Positions 1 through 13,239 of a stretch of 64,000 bases of DNA are shown one piece after another. Below the pieces are notes generated by a model, which worked only from the letters and a program-made list of their open reading frames with translations, did no database searches and was not told the DNA's origin. The stretch comes from Paraspadella gotoi (lineage: Eukaryota; Chaetognatha): assembly GCA_051294375.1 (NCBI GenBank), contig CM119267.1:8399814-8463813 (forward strand), given 5' to 3'. How positions within the stretch are numbered: the first letter of the stretch is position 1; each line of letters begins with the position of its first letter. The position numbers and the translations under genes are program-made.

Positions 1-348
1 TAGGCATATTTTTGGATTTTACATAACATGATACATTACATAATCTATATTTTAGGAGTTCAATATATGACGTTCAAAATGACAAAAATGCCCTTCAATC
101 GAGGCATTGACCTTAAAACGACTTTCAACATGAGCTGCGACCCTCAACTACAAGATCTGTCTTCTTCTTCAACTAGCGCGAGGATCTTAAACTGAAGGAT
201 CTGTCTTTTATTGGAGCATTTACTGGAAGATATACCTTCAAGCAGACCTTTAGCTGGAGCATCGACACTCCAATGTAGCACAGTTCTTCACCCAGAGTTT
301 CCACTAGAATCGATCATCAACAGGATCTTCAAACTTCAACTCCCTCAC

Positions 349-528
349 CTCCTTCTGTGGATCCCGAAGCAAGTCGTTGATCTTGTCACGACCCTCGGCG
401 GACGTTACGGAGTGAACGAGGCGCTCGATGGAAGACCAGACGACGTCGGCGACGGGATCCTCGGAGTCGATAGTCGACAGGTGCTGCAGCATCGTCAGGA
501 AGGGGATGCGCATCGGTGTCTCCGCCAC
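349..528 (-). CDS. Formin exon, end of FH3
   Basis: Exactly 60 codons, phase 0 at both ends, acceptor AAAG and donor GAG|GTGAGG. It reads [20 protein letters not shown] then [20 protein letters not shown], the stretch where FH3 passes into the dimerisation helix. The gene continues off the left edge. Confidence 0.8.
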
Positions 529-995
529 CTTTGATGAGGGGGAGTTTTAAATTTTGGTTATACAGTTTGAAGGAGCTTCCAAAAACATTTATCCATCCCT
601 CATTCATCAATCACTCCATTCACACATCCGTCATCGTCTACCTATCCCCATAAATATATCCGTCAATCCGTCGATCTGTCTCGTATCCATCCATCCCTTC
701 ATACATCCCTTAACCTTATTGAACGCAGAGTGGAAGGCGTCGATGGGAGTGTTGAGTCCGGCGGCCAACTCCGGACTCTCATCTTCGTCCTGGATCTTCT
801 GCTCGTCGAAGACGTCGAGCTGCAGCTGCAGTTGAACCACTGCGTCGCTGGACGGGGTCGGCTCTGTCGCAGCGCCGGAAGTCGACGCCGCATTTTCGAG
901 GTTCCGCGAATCCGGGAGAGCAGTCTTGGCAGAAATATCGCAGACCTTGGAGGAAAAGGGAGAGAGAGAAGAGAAGAGAGAGAGAGAGAGAGAGA

Positions 996-1029
<34 letters not shown>

Positions 1030-1804
1030 AAGAAAAGATAGATAAATAAATGGTTAAAGGTCTAGGGCAATGGTTTATAAGCGTCGGCATTTCCTTCTCT
1101 TGTGGTCACCGCCGGACGCCGAGAAGAAAGGAAAAGAAATGTATTCTCCGCAGAAGACGGAATTAATAAAGAATACACAAAGGGCGGCTTTCTCTCTCTC
1201 TCTCTCTCTTTATTTTATTTTTAGGTTTCTTCTTTTGTTAGGGTAACAACCGAAATCAAACAAGACGAGAATTCCTTTACACCCCGAGAGCATCTCTTAG
1301 GATTTTCTCTCGATTCAAGAAAAAAACCCCGAATATTTTTGAGAATTTTTTTTTCCTTTCATATTTTGATTCGCATTGTAGGATTGATCCAAATGAGAGT
1401 GAGAAATTTAAGCTTAAAGGATGGAACAGTATAACAGAATGATATTCCACACGGGCAGAAGAAACACGTGAGAGAAAGAAGCGATGAAATTGGTACAACC
1501 AATATAAAAATTATCCATTCATTTAAAAAATAAGTTATCTTGTCCCTGACTTTGGACAGGCTTTGGTGGTTTAAGGCCTCTTACAAGATAATGACATAGC
1601 AGGTCCCTGCAAGCTTTCAATCAAGACTCTCTCACAGTTTTGTTTATTCACTCACAGAGTACCTGGCTTCCCAATCAATGAAGTGGTTTAATATTTCAAA
1701 AGATACGGTACAATGAAAATGACCAGGTATAGAATGATTGTTTCTAAGACTGAAATGAATGAAGTAAAAAATAAAAGGCATAAAACGTAAAAGAGAAAAG
1801 AGTG

Positions 1805-1851
<47 letters not shown>

Positions 1852-2388
1852 AGAGCGAGGATAGAGAGAGAGAGATCGAAGCCGATCTCGCTGCCTTAAA
1901 CCTTGCTTGCTTTGGATTAAAACTCGGCAGTACCAGTTTTGCCCTAAGGATCGAAAAAGGTGAGTAAACTTCGACAGAAGTTTTTATTTATTTTCATTTA
2001 AATCCATGAACTTGCTGCATTATCCACGTCGGATCTGTGACGAAAATGCGAATAAAAAAGAATGACAGAATAAAATGGAGAGAAAAAAAATTAAGTGAAA
2101 GAGAGAGAAAAAGAGAAAGAGAGAGAAAGAGAGAGAGAGAGAAAAAAATATGGAAAGAAAGAGAGAAACAAAGAGAGAGTTTTGTGTTTACATCCAAATA
2201 GTTTTAGGGGAAAGGCTTCCTCTTTGATGGAATGCGATGGGGAGTTCTATTTGAAAAGGAACAGATTATCGGAACACCCAAGCATGAAGCAAAAATGCAT
2301 TAAGGAACAAAAGAAGGAGATAAATACTGAAACAGTGAAACACAATCGGAAAGAGGGAGCGTACATGTTCAGAGAGAGAGAGAGAGGG

Positions 2389-2419
<31 letters not shown>

Positions 2420-2804
2420 CTTTTTTGTCCTTTTTTCCAAAGTGTAACTCGGAAGCAGGATAAAAACTTTTTTTTATTCCAGACAGACCACCTAAAGAGA
2501 ATCAAAAGAGGGAATCAAAAAGGTAAGTTTAAAATCCCGCTCGAGGGGAAGTTTACAAAAAACTTTTTTAAAAAAAAAAGTCGCGAGGCAGAATTTAGGA
2601 AAGGGGGTAAGTTAAGTTGGAGAGGACGATGCCGGGAGGTCATTCCTGCCCGGACCTCGCGTCGCCAGCTGCTGCGAAGGTAAGGGATGTAAGGGTGAAA
2701 GGGCTCGTTGGTGAGAGCGAGGTGAGATAGGGTCGTGAGCTTGAGGGGGTGAGCTTGTTGACAAACAATAATCCTTCCGTCCATCGTCTCACTCCCCCGC
2801 ATTG

Positions 2805-2851
<47 letters not shown>

Positions 2852-5800
2852 CTCTTCCGTTCTTGTTATCAGAGATTCTTCTGTCCCCTTCAGTTCCTAT
2901 AAAACGTCGATTTCTGCTCGATAAAAGGGACCACACCTCAAACGATTACGACCCTTTTATACCTTAGGACTTCTCTTTTTAGTTTATAAAAGATGACTGT
3001 TCCTTACAGTCTCAAAAAAAGTAGATATAATTTTTTTAAATTAACTAAAAATGATGCATAAAGGATATCCTTAAGAAGTTTGGTTTCCAACTAGCCAAAT
3101 ACTGCACTACAACGCCTCAACCTACCAAGGTCCGATAATCTCATTCTACTTTATTCGGCTTTCCACTGATAACAGGAAATATTTTTTCCTCTAAATTTAA
3201 AATGACAATTTATAATTATATTCCAAAATAACGAAATTTGTAATACCAGAAACAATATCCTTGTTGAACACATGGACGAGTGAACGAGCCCAAACAAGAT
3301 CCTTATTGAAAGATGAAATTAGCGCAAAACTTAGAAGATTAGTATTGACTATTGAGATGGAGTCAGATGGATGTGAAAAATGTTTTGAACGATTAGGAAG
3401 TTGAAAAGGCGGAGGGGGGGGGGCGAAGCGGGACGGTGAAAACCACAGGAGAAAAGCATACTTATAAACCAGGAGAAAAGTTTGTTTGAGTAATCCTTCG
3501 CCATGGAAACAATCGGTGTTTAAAAAAAAAAGGGAGATCGACGCCAAATTCTTTATTTTTTTAAAACACACACACTCTCTCTCTCTCTTTCTTTCTCTCT
3601 CTCTTTCTCTCTCTCAAAGGGGAAGAAGACGATGGATTCTTTGTATCTCTTTTGATTTGATTCTTTTAATCTCTTTATTTCTTTTTTCCTTCTTTTCTTT
3701 TTCTTTCTTTCATTAGCCGACGGGTAAGAAATTAAAAAAAATAAGGATGGAAGAATCCTCGTTCGGGGGCGAAAACGAAATTCCCGGTTTCGCTCTTCTT
3801 CTCCAAATGTTTTCTTCTCTCTTCTTTTCTATCTTCTCTTTCTTAACTCCTTATACATTTCTATGTTCTCTTTCTCTCAATTTTTTTTGGTCGACAGTTG
3901 TTTTTGGAAACTCTTTAAGAGCAAAAAAACCCGTAAATTAGGTGGTTATTAAAATCTGTTTACGTCCGCCTCCCCTCGACTTCCTTCCAAAAAAAAAAGT
4001 AGTTTTGTTTTTCTTTTCTTTTTTTTTCTCACTGTGGGAGCGAAAAGAGAAAAATTGAGCTCAACCATCAATCCTGTCGCCGTGATCGTTAAACGGTTCA
4101 AACGCCGGATCCGGTTAAAGATTAAGAGAGCATCGTAAAGAATGTACAAAAGGAAAAAATAAAAAAGAAAGACCAAATAACATTTTGATAAGCGAATCGT
4201 GAAAAGTAAGACGTGAAAGGAAGGGCTTCGGTTCTAGATTAATTACTGTTTTTTTTTCGTCGAAAAGGTAAACTCATTAATGCTTTCTCTCTCTTTTCAT
4301 CCGTCACCCTCTTCTGTCTCTCGTGGATCGTGCGAAAACTGTGTTCATAAAGAATAGGAAATAAGCGGGAGAACAAGTTAATCTGAGCGAAAGGTGTGAA
4401 ATGGTTAATCGAGAAATCGAATGGAATGGAAACGATCACCTTCGTTCGATAAGAAACGAATCAATTTTAATCCTTAACAAAACAGTGAGAAATCTCGATG
4501 AAACTTTCCCAAAACAGAAATCTCGATGAAACTTTCCCAAAAATAGAGTCATCTTCGTCTTCCATCCACATAACAGATCCTGCGGGCGTTAGAACCGGTT
4601 CCGAAGACAACAACGACGTTGACGAACGGAAACCTGGGAAAGTGCCAAAAAAAAAAGCGAGAAGATAACCTGGATTTGACTTTGAAGGGATTAGGAGCGG
4701 AGGAGGCATCGCGATCGGACCGGTTCGGGGTGGGGACGGACAATCCTCGCTCACTTGGGTTCATCCACGCGCGAAAAAGTTAGTGAACGTCGAAGAAAAT
4801 GAAGTGAATGAGGAATGAATGAGGAATGAATGAATGAATGAATGACCGTCGGGATGAGCGAAAGAATGATACGCGATTCGGGACGGCGGGCAAAGATAGA
4901 CGGGTCCAACTTATCAAAACGGAATGTTGATTCGTCTAGTTTTGAAAAGACAAGTTGAACAATAACGAATAAAAGTCAGCTACAACAGTAACAACGACGA
5001 CGACAAAGTCGGCGGGAATTCGATCGATTCTCTTCTCATCCGAGTTAGGACGACGGTGGGAACGCGAACCCGACAGCGCGAATGAGCGGACCACTTACTT
5101 CGTTGCGGGCGGAGCGACTCAGAATCAAGGATTGTCCACAAGATGACAAGCGGTGGTGGTGGTGGTGGAGGGGAAAAACGGTAGTGGCGGTGGAGGTGGC
5201 AGCGGTGGTTGTTTTATAATAGAAAGAGAGATCGTAATAAAGTTCGTTGAAGAAACTTATTGACTCGTTGATTGACAGATTCCAAAGATCGAAAAATACA
5301 ATCGATCAAATTAACAACCATCGGATTGTTTGGATGAACAAAATATAAATATCTTAATGTTTAGAACTTTCCGTCCAATATGACGAGAAAGATGAAACGA
5401 TTAATGAGATAAATTCTATTCTAAGATGAAACGATTAATGAGATATATTCTATTTCGAAATCGCGTTTCCACGTCGATTCGCACCCACTTGAACTTACCA
5501 ATGAACTCATTGCGGATTCTGATCCTTTCTTCGATCTTCCCCGTCGGGATGACGATGCAGTTGACGAGGGTAAGGAGCGTCGCTTGGTAAGTTTCGTCTT
5601 CCGTCTTGCGAAGTTCCTCCGTCAGATGGGCGAATCGATACCGCTTGACTTTGGTCACCTGGACATAGGATGTATTTAATAGTAATTATCTTACAATACA
5701 TATGACAAGTCTGAGCTGTCGCTGCAAGCGAGGGCAGGATGTAGTAAATAATATATTTTAGTTTCTCTATGTAAGGGTTAAAATGTAAACACTGTTTTTT

Positions 5801-6414
5801 TCCAGTTATCCATACATTATTTTAAAAAAATGTATTAAGTAATTATTAACATTTTATGATCAAAGTAAGCACACTGAAATTATAAAAAGAAAAAAAATTT
5901 AGTACTGTAGTAAAGTAAAATCAAAGCTCTTTTTGCGGTCACTCCCCTATTTCATCCCCAAAAAAAGCAGTGAGCACAAATCAGAAATTCGTAGGATCAA
6001 CATAAGCGCTTTAAACTCGTCCAACTTTTTTCTGCTTCAGATTCAAAAGTGAGAATCGGAAAATCAGTTTTCACAACTGATAAAAGAAAAAAGGGAGCAA
6101 AAGTGAAGGACTAAACTCATCGATTCAGATTTTTCTTGGTGATAAAAATGAAGGAGCCAAATTTCGTGAGAATTCTTATCCCATCCTCTTCCGGTCATAT
6201 CACATCTCACGCGCCTTCACACAGTGAAATAGAACAGTGAATCGCTTGTACGAGGATTCTCGGTGAGACCGTTCACATTGTAAGGATACGGGCAGTGAGA
6301 GACTGTGAGGTGAAGGAACAACCTTCAAAAATCAGTTTTTCTCTAAACAAAGAACAGGGAAATTTCGTAACCCGACCCGTAACTAGGGAGAACGGAGTGA
6401 AAAGGGGGAATCTC

Positions 6415-6463
<49 letters not shown>

Positions 6464-7484
6464 AAACAACCGTCTTCCAAATTAACTAAGTTCCCGTAAA
6501 GCGAATGGATAAGCGATAAAAAAGTAATATCCATAATGTTTACGACGACGACAATACGTAAAATCGTCTCGGCAAAGGCGACGAAGAAGACGACGATAAA
6601 GACGACGACGAAGAAGACGATAAAGATTACGACAAAGAGCGACGTAACAATATCTCTCTGTTTCCATGGGCTTTAAGAAAAAAAAAATTGGAGCGCGAAA
6701 ATTCAGTTGCGATCAACGAGAGGGAAAGTCGAGCCGAGTTTTTGTCTTACTTTTTCTTTCTTCGATTTGGATCAAGAGTCTGAGGCGATGATAAGACTTT
6801 CCCTACAAAAGCGAAAAGATCTTCGTGTCTGTTAAGCAGATAGGGTATCACCGCGATGATATATAACGATAACAAGGACCGACGGATGATGACGGGTCTG
6901 TGGGTGAGATGGAAGAAGAGGGTCTATGATGAAACGTTGGCAATGAAGATCCTTCGAGCAAGTGTTGACAAGGACATTTTTGGGAAAAAGAAAAAGGAGC
7001 TGATGGCATTCGAAGTGTTGACGATAAAAAAAGCATCTAAAAACCTTTTGCTCACTCGAAAAAAAACGATTCGCTGATGACCGGGGTTGGCGGATGACCC
7101 TTTCCAGCCGTCGGGGTCGCGAAAGGCCCAAGTTAAAAAGGCCGCGTCGGTCGTCGGTGGTCCCTTTTCTCTCTCCCGGCGACCGAAATGAAACGAGTGA
7201 CGCAACCAACGATGACACCGACGACCTCGGGTCATACCGTTCCTTCCGATTTGACGTCAGTTTTATTTGTATGAACGGTAAACCGTATTTAAATCGTCGA
7301 CGGCCATACGTTCGGGAGATTCCGTCAAATTTAATCGTCGGGCGTTGCCCTTGGTTACTGCCAACGTGAATTGCTCCAACGTTGTCGATCGTCAATGGAT
7401 AGGAACGATAGGAACCCTTTTTGTAGATATGTCATCGAAGTGTTTATAACATTTGTCACCAAAATATCACATTTAATATAATTT

Positions 7485-7560
<76 letters not shown>

Positions 7561-7673
7561 GTGTCTATCTCTCTTCCAAAATTTCAAAGTTCAATTTTTT
7601 TTTCTGACCAGAAATAAAATTTTCAGATTCAGCATTTTTTACGTAACTATTTTTTAACCAGTGACTCATTCAA

Positions 7674-7735
<62 letters not shown>

Positions 7736-10337
7736 TACCCTGAAGGTTCTCCTCAGTTTCCTTTTTATTTGAAAGTAAAGAAGCAATTTACCCAGAAAGT
7801 TGTACGCATTTTTCCCTATTTTTTTTTCAAGGTACAAATGTTTGGATAAGAGGATTTTTCACGTTTTTTTTTTCAACTAATATGCAAATCTCTGAAGTAG
7901 TGTTATCTCTTCGAACAAAAGGGCGGAGCGTGCAACTTGTTTTCTATTCAAACTAAGAAATTCAAATACTAATGCACCTCGAGAAAAAAAAAGAGTTACA
8001 ACGGAATTCGCAAGAAAAAATGAGATCGAGGCATCAATTTGGGAAAAGGAAAAATACAGGATGGATGGACTTAATGGAAAGATACATAAGGATTACAGTC
8101 AAAACTGGGAGAAGCCTTACTTCCAGGTGAACTGTTTTGGTCAGGCCAATATCATTTATTTCACGTGAAAAAGATCAATGTAATGCGTGGGAATCGAACC
8201 CGAGTTCCAAGAGGGGAAAGTCGAACTACTACTCAGCACAGGACCGCCTCCAAACCCATCGCAAGGTTCGTACCGCGCGATTGACGAAAATTGAATCTCC
8301 AAGATTCCTTAAATCATAATTTGAATTAGACACAAATCGAATCTTCATCCGCGCGTCCCGATCTCCGTTTCCTTTTCCAAAATTCAAAACCCCCGCGTCA
8401 TCGGCAAACTTTTTCGAGGTCCCGCTCTTTCTCTCCTCCACAAACTCCTCCTCCTCTTCCTCCTCCTCCTATTCATCTCTCTGTGATGCCGCCCTGAAGG
8501 CAAATCACGTGAGAAAAGACTCGTCGCACCATATTTACGACGACGACGACGACCGTTCACTTCTCTTTTCATCGTCACTCAAATTTTTTTTCTCACTCGG
8601 GGCGGTCAGCAACGAAGGGACGATGTAATGCATCGTCGCTTTTTTTTTTTTTTGCGTAAACAAAAAGTTGTTTATTTAATTGCGATATAATCTTAAAACA
8701 TTTTAAATAGATTTCAAACTTATAAAAGGTAGAGTTACCCAATTTTTACGGGCTCGAATTCAAGAACCAAATGAATAAAATTCCCTAAAATCCAATGAAA
8801 TTCTTAGCGACTATCCAATTCTTCTAATAACAATAAGATTCTTTCATGGAAAACTCTAGGTTTACTTAAAGCAGAGAATCTGATTTCGAACGATTTTAAG
8901 AGAGGCTCTCAATTCTCTAGACTCACTGACGTGAATAAACGTGTTGAAAGGCGGAGCAGAAGCATAAAGAAGAGAAGAAGCCTTAGTCATATTAATAAAA
9001 AAAATTGATTTTTTTTTCTGGGGGAAAAAAAGAACTACGTTTACATTTTACCATCGCGAATCGTAATCTCATGAGAGCCATATTCGTAAAGGGAGGAGGG
9101 AGGGGGCGAAAAGATGGACCTCCGGGTAAGAGGAACCAAAGACAAGATTGGGCTCTACGAGAGAGACGAACGTTAGCAAAATGGCGAAGTATGACCCTTG
9201 CTCTTATTCTATCATAACTTCAAAAAAAATGAATAGATAATGAAACAAAATGGCTAATCCCAGATATTGACGAAAAGGTATTTTAGCTGCAGTTTCGCTT
9301 TCTTCTGCCAGAAGCCATTTGCGCCGTTGGTTGGTCGAAAAGGTTTGAGGGAATCTTACCTTGAAGTGTTCAAGGGTCGCGAGGGCGCGGTTGTATCCGT
9401 CCGAAGAGTAAACGCACAAGGCCGACAGAATCTCCACGACTTGTTGCTTCGTTCCCAACGATTCTGTGTCGAGGGCTGAAGCGAAATAAAAAAAAAATCG
9501 TTTGAATTTAATCAAAAGAGCCAGATACAAGAACTTTTATTTTTACGAAGAAAGCGCTAATGATGTACAAAACATGTCAAAATAAGTTCAAAACATAATC
9601 TTCGTTTTCATAACTACATATTCTTTGTGAAAAAAACAGTTTTATTTTCTTACTACATACACAACCGACGATAAAAAAAAGAGAAAATTTTGCCGCCAAT
9701 TCTGTCATAAATTTTAGTCTCTCCGACTTCCTGATCTCCTTTTCATATTTCCTTCTTCTTCTTTCTTCTTTTTTTTCAGTAACCACAACCATGGGGGATC
9801 TGGGGAGGTCATATCTTCAATCTTACTCAGATTGCGATAAAATGTGCTCGATGAAAGAAACAACGAGAGGGATGGGGAACTGGGGTGCGATGTAGATGAG
9901 GATTGGAGACTGACAATATATCAAATTAAAGTAGTGTAGAACAGTTTAAAGCTTTAAATTGTAAACATCATCCACTTTATACCAAGCTCGCGAAACGAAG
10001 AGGTAGATTCCAATTTCAATGGATATAATTGTCAAGAAACGAGTTTTAAAAACTTTAATACATGATACGTACGTATAAAATAAATATCGATTTGAAAAAG
10101 TTAAAAAATACGGAGAAGTATTAAAAGATGGTGGGGGATAACCGCCTGGGGTTCTGAGCTCGAAAAGACTTCTTGAGACTTTTTGAAAAATAAAAAAAAT
10201 GTAATCCCGAAATCTGAAATATTGCCCAGTGGTGGTGATTTCCCGCGGAGAAGCAATGGGAAGAGAACATCAGTAGAACTCTTACTTTCTTTTTTATTTC
10301 TTTCTTTTTTTTACCCGTTGCTTTCGGTTTTTTTTTT

Positions 10338-10411
<74 letters not shown>

Positions 10412-11613
10412 TTTTTCTTTCTTTCTTTCTTTTCCCTAGTTCTTCCGGTTTTTCTTCTTTCTCTTGGTCGGTCGCTCTTCAATCCGTGATTTCTTATCTG
10501 GAGAAAAAAAGATTTCGTCGTCTTCGTTAAGAGTCTTGACGACGACCTCGTCGTCGTTTTATTCTTTTTCGTCGTCGTCATCGTCGTCGGCTGCAAACAG
10601 CCAAAACTGCTCGTGCTTTCGGAAATTTTTTTGTATAATTCAAGTTTAGCTAATTATTTTTGTTTTCTTTAAACCCGTTTCCCTGGGTCCCACTGGTTGA
10701 CTTCGTTGCTGTTTGTGTAAGCCGGCCAAAAGTATAAAGTTGTCATTTTGTTATATTGTCAAGAATCGCATTGGCGACCCCGCGAAATAATTAACTGAGA
10801 AGGAGGGAAACAAGAAAAAAATAATTCAGAAAAACTTACATGTCAAAGAGGATTAGGCTTATTTCATGAGATTTCTTGTTCTTTTTTTTTTTTGAGCGAG
10901 AGAGAGCTTTTTAAAAGCTCTCATAGCTTGGCTAAAAAAAGGGGCTTTTAATTTTTTTTTTATTTGCCTCCATAATTTTGTCCTTTTTTCCGATTCTTTT
11001 TTTCAAAGGAATTTCAGCGTTTTCAACCTTTTCGTGCAGCCATCTTTTTTTTTTACTTAATGACAAGTTAAACCCTTTTTCCAGCAATCCTTTCCGGAAG
11101 GTGTGAATACAGAGTTTTTTTTTGGAAAACGGCAAAATATTTACGGTTAAAAAGTAACTTCTTGTAGACGGCTGACCTAATTTTTAAATAACCTTACTTC
11201 AACAATTATACATTTTTCACTTTTCTCTAAAGCGTGGAATATAAATAAATTATTATTTATTCGGTTGTTTTGTTGTTTTTTTTGGTTTTTTTTTTTGGCA
11301 AAGGAATTGACATCCAAATTATATATATATATCAATAAATAATAAAATCAACAAGGAATTGCTTTCCGACTTTAATTCTCTGCGGAGAAAAAAAATATTA
11401 GTTTTATTCTTTCACCTTCGAAAACAAGTATTTTTTTGTGAACAGAACAAAATATTAATGGACCAAAAAAAAATATATGTTTTATCGGAAATAATTATCG
11501 TTTCTAAACTCAGATATTCGCTGCTGGAAAGATTTTCTTTTTATTCATTTCTGATTATTTTTCCGATTAGGAGGGCGCCCTCTCGAATGGAATAGGCAGA
11601 CGGGGGGAGAGAG

Positions 11614-11712
<99 letters not shown>

Positions 11713-11997
11713 GGACGAAATTTCCGTATCTAATTGAATAGTCGCACGTACTCGTACGTACTCCTAACGAAGAAACGAAAAAAAAAAGAGGTCCAGGTTG
11801 TCATTAAAAATTGACTCTTTTAAGTTTAATCCGTAATTTTTCCCCCGATTTCGACTTGGCCACAATTAGCGAATCAATTTTTCCCCCAAAGCCCACCAAT
11901 TTCGCTGTCAACCTCGTCTGCCCCCCTTACCAGCGGCGAGTTTTTTGGTGAACTCCCGATTTTCGATGATATAATCCAATCCCGTTTGCAGATTCAT
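349..11997 (-). CDS. Formin, inverted-formin-2-like, GBD/FH3 region (partial, 5 exons)
   Basis: Five minus-strand exons read in order 11997-11931, 9475-9360, 5658-5499, about 871-715 and 528-349. Together they give the armadillo-like GBD/FH3 regulatory half of a formin. Family-type segments are [20 protein letters not shown], then IRNEFIG, then [15 protein letters not shown], then [17 protein letters not shown]. Formins nucleate and elongate actin filaments; this half binds Rho-type GTPases and the autoinhibitory tail. The segment order and the VYS...G pattern most resemble INF2, but FHOD-like or diaphanous-like formins are not excluded. Introns join in phase except between 5499 and the fourth exon, where a short exon (the helix after NEFIG) seems unread. 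FH1 and FH2 should lie to the left of base 1. Exons upstream of 11997 were not found. Introns are long and full of AG/CT repeats. Confidence 0.8.
715..871 (-). CDS. Formin exon, FH3 (QLDVFDEQK segment)
   Basis: Ends AFNK at donor AAG|GTTAAG. It contains [20 protein letters not shown], which aligns with the acidic helix after NEFIG in INF2-type formins. The 5' limit is uncertain: the frame stays open to about 951, and the phase-compatible acceptor nearest the conserved part is at 872. An intervening short exon is likely missing. Confidence 0.65.
872..5498. other. Formin intron region, no exon recognised
   Basis: Holds AG/CT microsatellites (about 960-1035, 1190-1210, 1809-1848, 2095-2170, 2373-2425, 2806-2847), one copy of a dispersed repeat (1484-1680), a GGT-rich run near 5150-5210, and AT-rich intron-like DNA. 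One short formin exon is expected here but was not found. Confidence 0.5.
1484..1680 (+). repeat. Dispersed repeat family A, copy 1
   Basis: Starts with TGAAATTGGTACAACCAATA, which contains the small palindrome ATTGGT-ACA-ACCAAT. It then carries TCCATTCATTTAA and CCTGACTTTGGACAGGCTT, and ends near CTGGCTTCCCAATCAATG. The same string occurs in opposite orientation at 14393-14592 and in part at 38325-38462. No coding capacity, so it is a short non-autonomous element or a piece of one. Confidence 0.75.
5499..5658 (-). CDS. Formin exon, FH3 (TLLTLVN...RNEFIG)
   Basis: Bounded by CCAG acceptor and G|GTAAG donor. It encodes a segment beginning [16 protein letters not shown], with [14 protein letters not shown] and [10 protein letters not shown] near its end, the expected continuation of the formin armadillo repeats. 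The last glycine codon is split by the intron (phase 1). Confidence 0.85.
7489..7731. repeat. Two CT microsatellites (7489-7557, 7675-7731)
   Basis: The first has one CC interruption, the second is perfect; they are 120 bp apart in a formin intron. Confidence 0.95.
8185..8250 (-). repeat. tRNA-like (SINE head) sequence
   Basis: On the minus strand GGTTCGATTCC matches the RNA polymerase III B-box consensus exactly. About 40 bases upstream TGCTGAGTAGTAG resembles an A box, and a TTTTT follows downstream. The T-stem pairs poorly, so this is more likely a tRNA-derived SINE remnant than a functional tRNA gene. Confidence 0.35.
9360..9475 (-). CDS. Formin exon, FH3 core
   Basis: Acceptor TTCAG at the high-coordinate end, donor AAG|GTAAGA at the low end. 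It encodes [20 protein letters not shown] followed by [18 protein letters not shown], the most diagnostic formin segment in the window. The exon is 116 bases, entering at phase 1 and leaving at phase 0, which fits both neighbours. Confidence 0.85.
10345..10431. repeat. TTTC microsatellite
   Basis: About 21 tetranucleotide units in a formin intron. Confidence 0.95.
11606..11710. repeat. AG microsatellite, about 105 bp
   Basis: GA repeat with one interruption, between formin exons. Confidence 0.97.
11931..11997 (-). CDS. Formin exon (most N-terminal found)
   Basis: Reads [20 protein letters not shown] then AA, ending at a consensus donor (G|GTAAGG). It matches the FH3 stretch just before the ALDT segment, and its one-base overhang completes an Ala codon with the next exon. 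Upstream of the ATG a run of seven A after TTTG puts an in-frame stop. Either translation starts here, giving a short isoform, or the homopolymer length is wrong and the exon extends to an AG near 12010. Confidence 0.65.
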
Positions 11998-13120
11998 TTT
12001 TTTTCAAAGGTCTTATTATATCCGGAAATTGAAAGGTAAAACTGCCTCTTATTTCACGTTGAGACGATTTACGTTCTGTTTTGGTTTTTTTTGTTTTGTT
12101 TTTTTTTTTCTAAATTGGAGATCCCGATGCCGAACCAGATCAGAAACGTGTTTTTTTGTTTTTTGTTTTTTTGTTTGTTTTTTTTATCAAGGAAGACAAA
12201 TTAAGTGTTTGATCGTAACCCGTATCCCGTATTTTTAACAGTGAATTTAAGTAATATTTTCATCCGCCACACTTTATTTCCCGTCGGCACCATTCGTGAC
12301 GAGTCAGCGCCTGGCGTTGGAGCCGCATTGTCGAGTGAGTTTCGATCGTAAATGTAACTGTGACGCCTTCACGTTTTCCGTGAAGATCCGTTTCAATCTT
12401 TCTCCTTCCCTTTTTTCAAAACCTCTTTTCGCCGACGCATGTTTTGTGCCAGTTTTTTTTTTTCGTCGCGAAACAAGCAAAAAAAAAAAAAAGAAGTCAA
12501 GCCGAGAAAGAATTTTAACGAAGACTCGAATATGCAAATTAAGTTGGAAGAGATGACTTTGTGTATTCACGTTACTTCCGAAAAGAAGAAGAGGAGTAAA
12601 ATAAAATTCATTTCTCAACCCAATTTGGTTAAAAGCGGCGATAATTTTTCGGGTGATTGTTATTTTTCCATAAAATCGTCGCTCGTCGTTTCGATTTGTT
12701 TTTCGTTCTTTCTGGTTTCTTCGTTGTTTATTTTTCGTTTGTTTTATTTTTTTGTTTTGGTTTTAAAAAATAAGAACGAGTTCAACAACCGAGAGAAATT
12801 TTGTTGGCGAGAGAGATGAGAAAATCGAACCTGGAAATCTGTCTTGGATCCTCTAATGGGAAGCGAGAGGAAGAGAAACGGGATCGAGGACGAGGTGGAA
12901 GAGGAGGAGGAAGAGGAAGAAGAAAAAAATGAGGAAGATTCATGTACGGTGTGCACTGCGCAATGTTATAAAAAGTCTGCCTTTCTATTCTGCGCGAAAT
13001 CCGAATGAAAAAAAAGTTAAAAACTATTTGGACCAATGGGAAGACGACTCGGCTTCCATCGACCTGGTCTCCGGACCAATCACGGGATACCGTTTTACTT
13101 CCATTGAAAGGTATTTTGAA

Positions 13121-13239
<119 letters not shown>

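Larger units (their letters stand above)
5659..9359. other. Formin intron, repeats only
   Basis: Contains AG/CT tracts at 6425-6461, 7489-7557 and 7675-7731, and a tRNA-like sequence near 8185-8250. The long minus-strand frame between 6832 and 7395 shows no family features and no splice context, and I treat it as chance. Confidence 0.5.
9476..11930. other. Formin intron, repeats only
   Basis: AT-rich intron DNA with a TTTC microsatellite (10345-10431) and a long AG tract (11606-11710). No exon recognised. Confidence 0.5.

Noticed and set aside
2629-2679. Possible plus-strand first exon [17 protein letters not shown] ending at AAG|GTAAGG
   Set aside because: The donor is perfect but the exon is only 17 codons, lies inside a formin intron, and no downstream exon was found.
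6832-7395. 187-codon minus-strand frame in a formin intron
   Set aside because: No recognisable motif, no splice context, and several overlapping frames of similar length in other phases.
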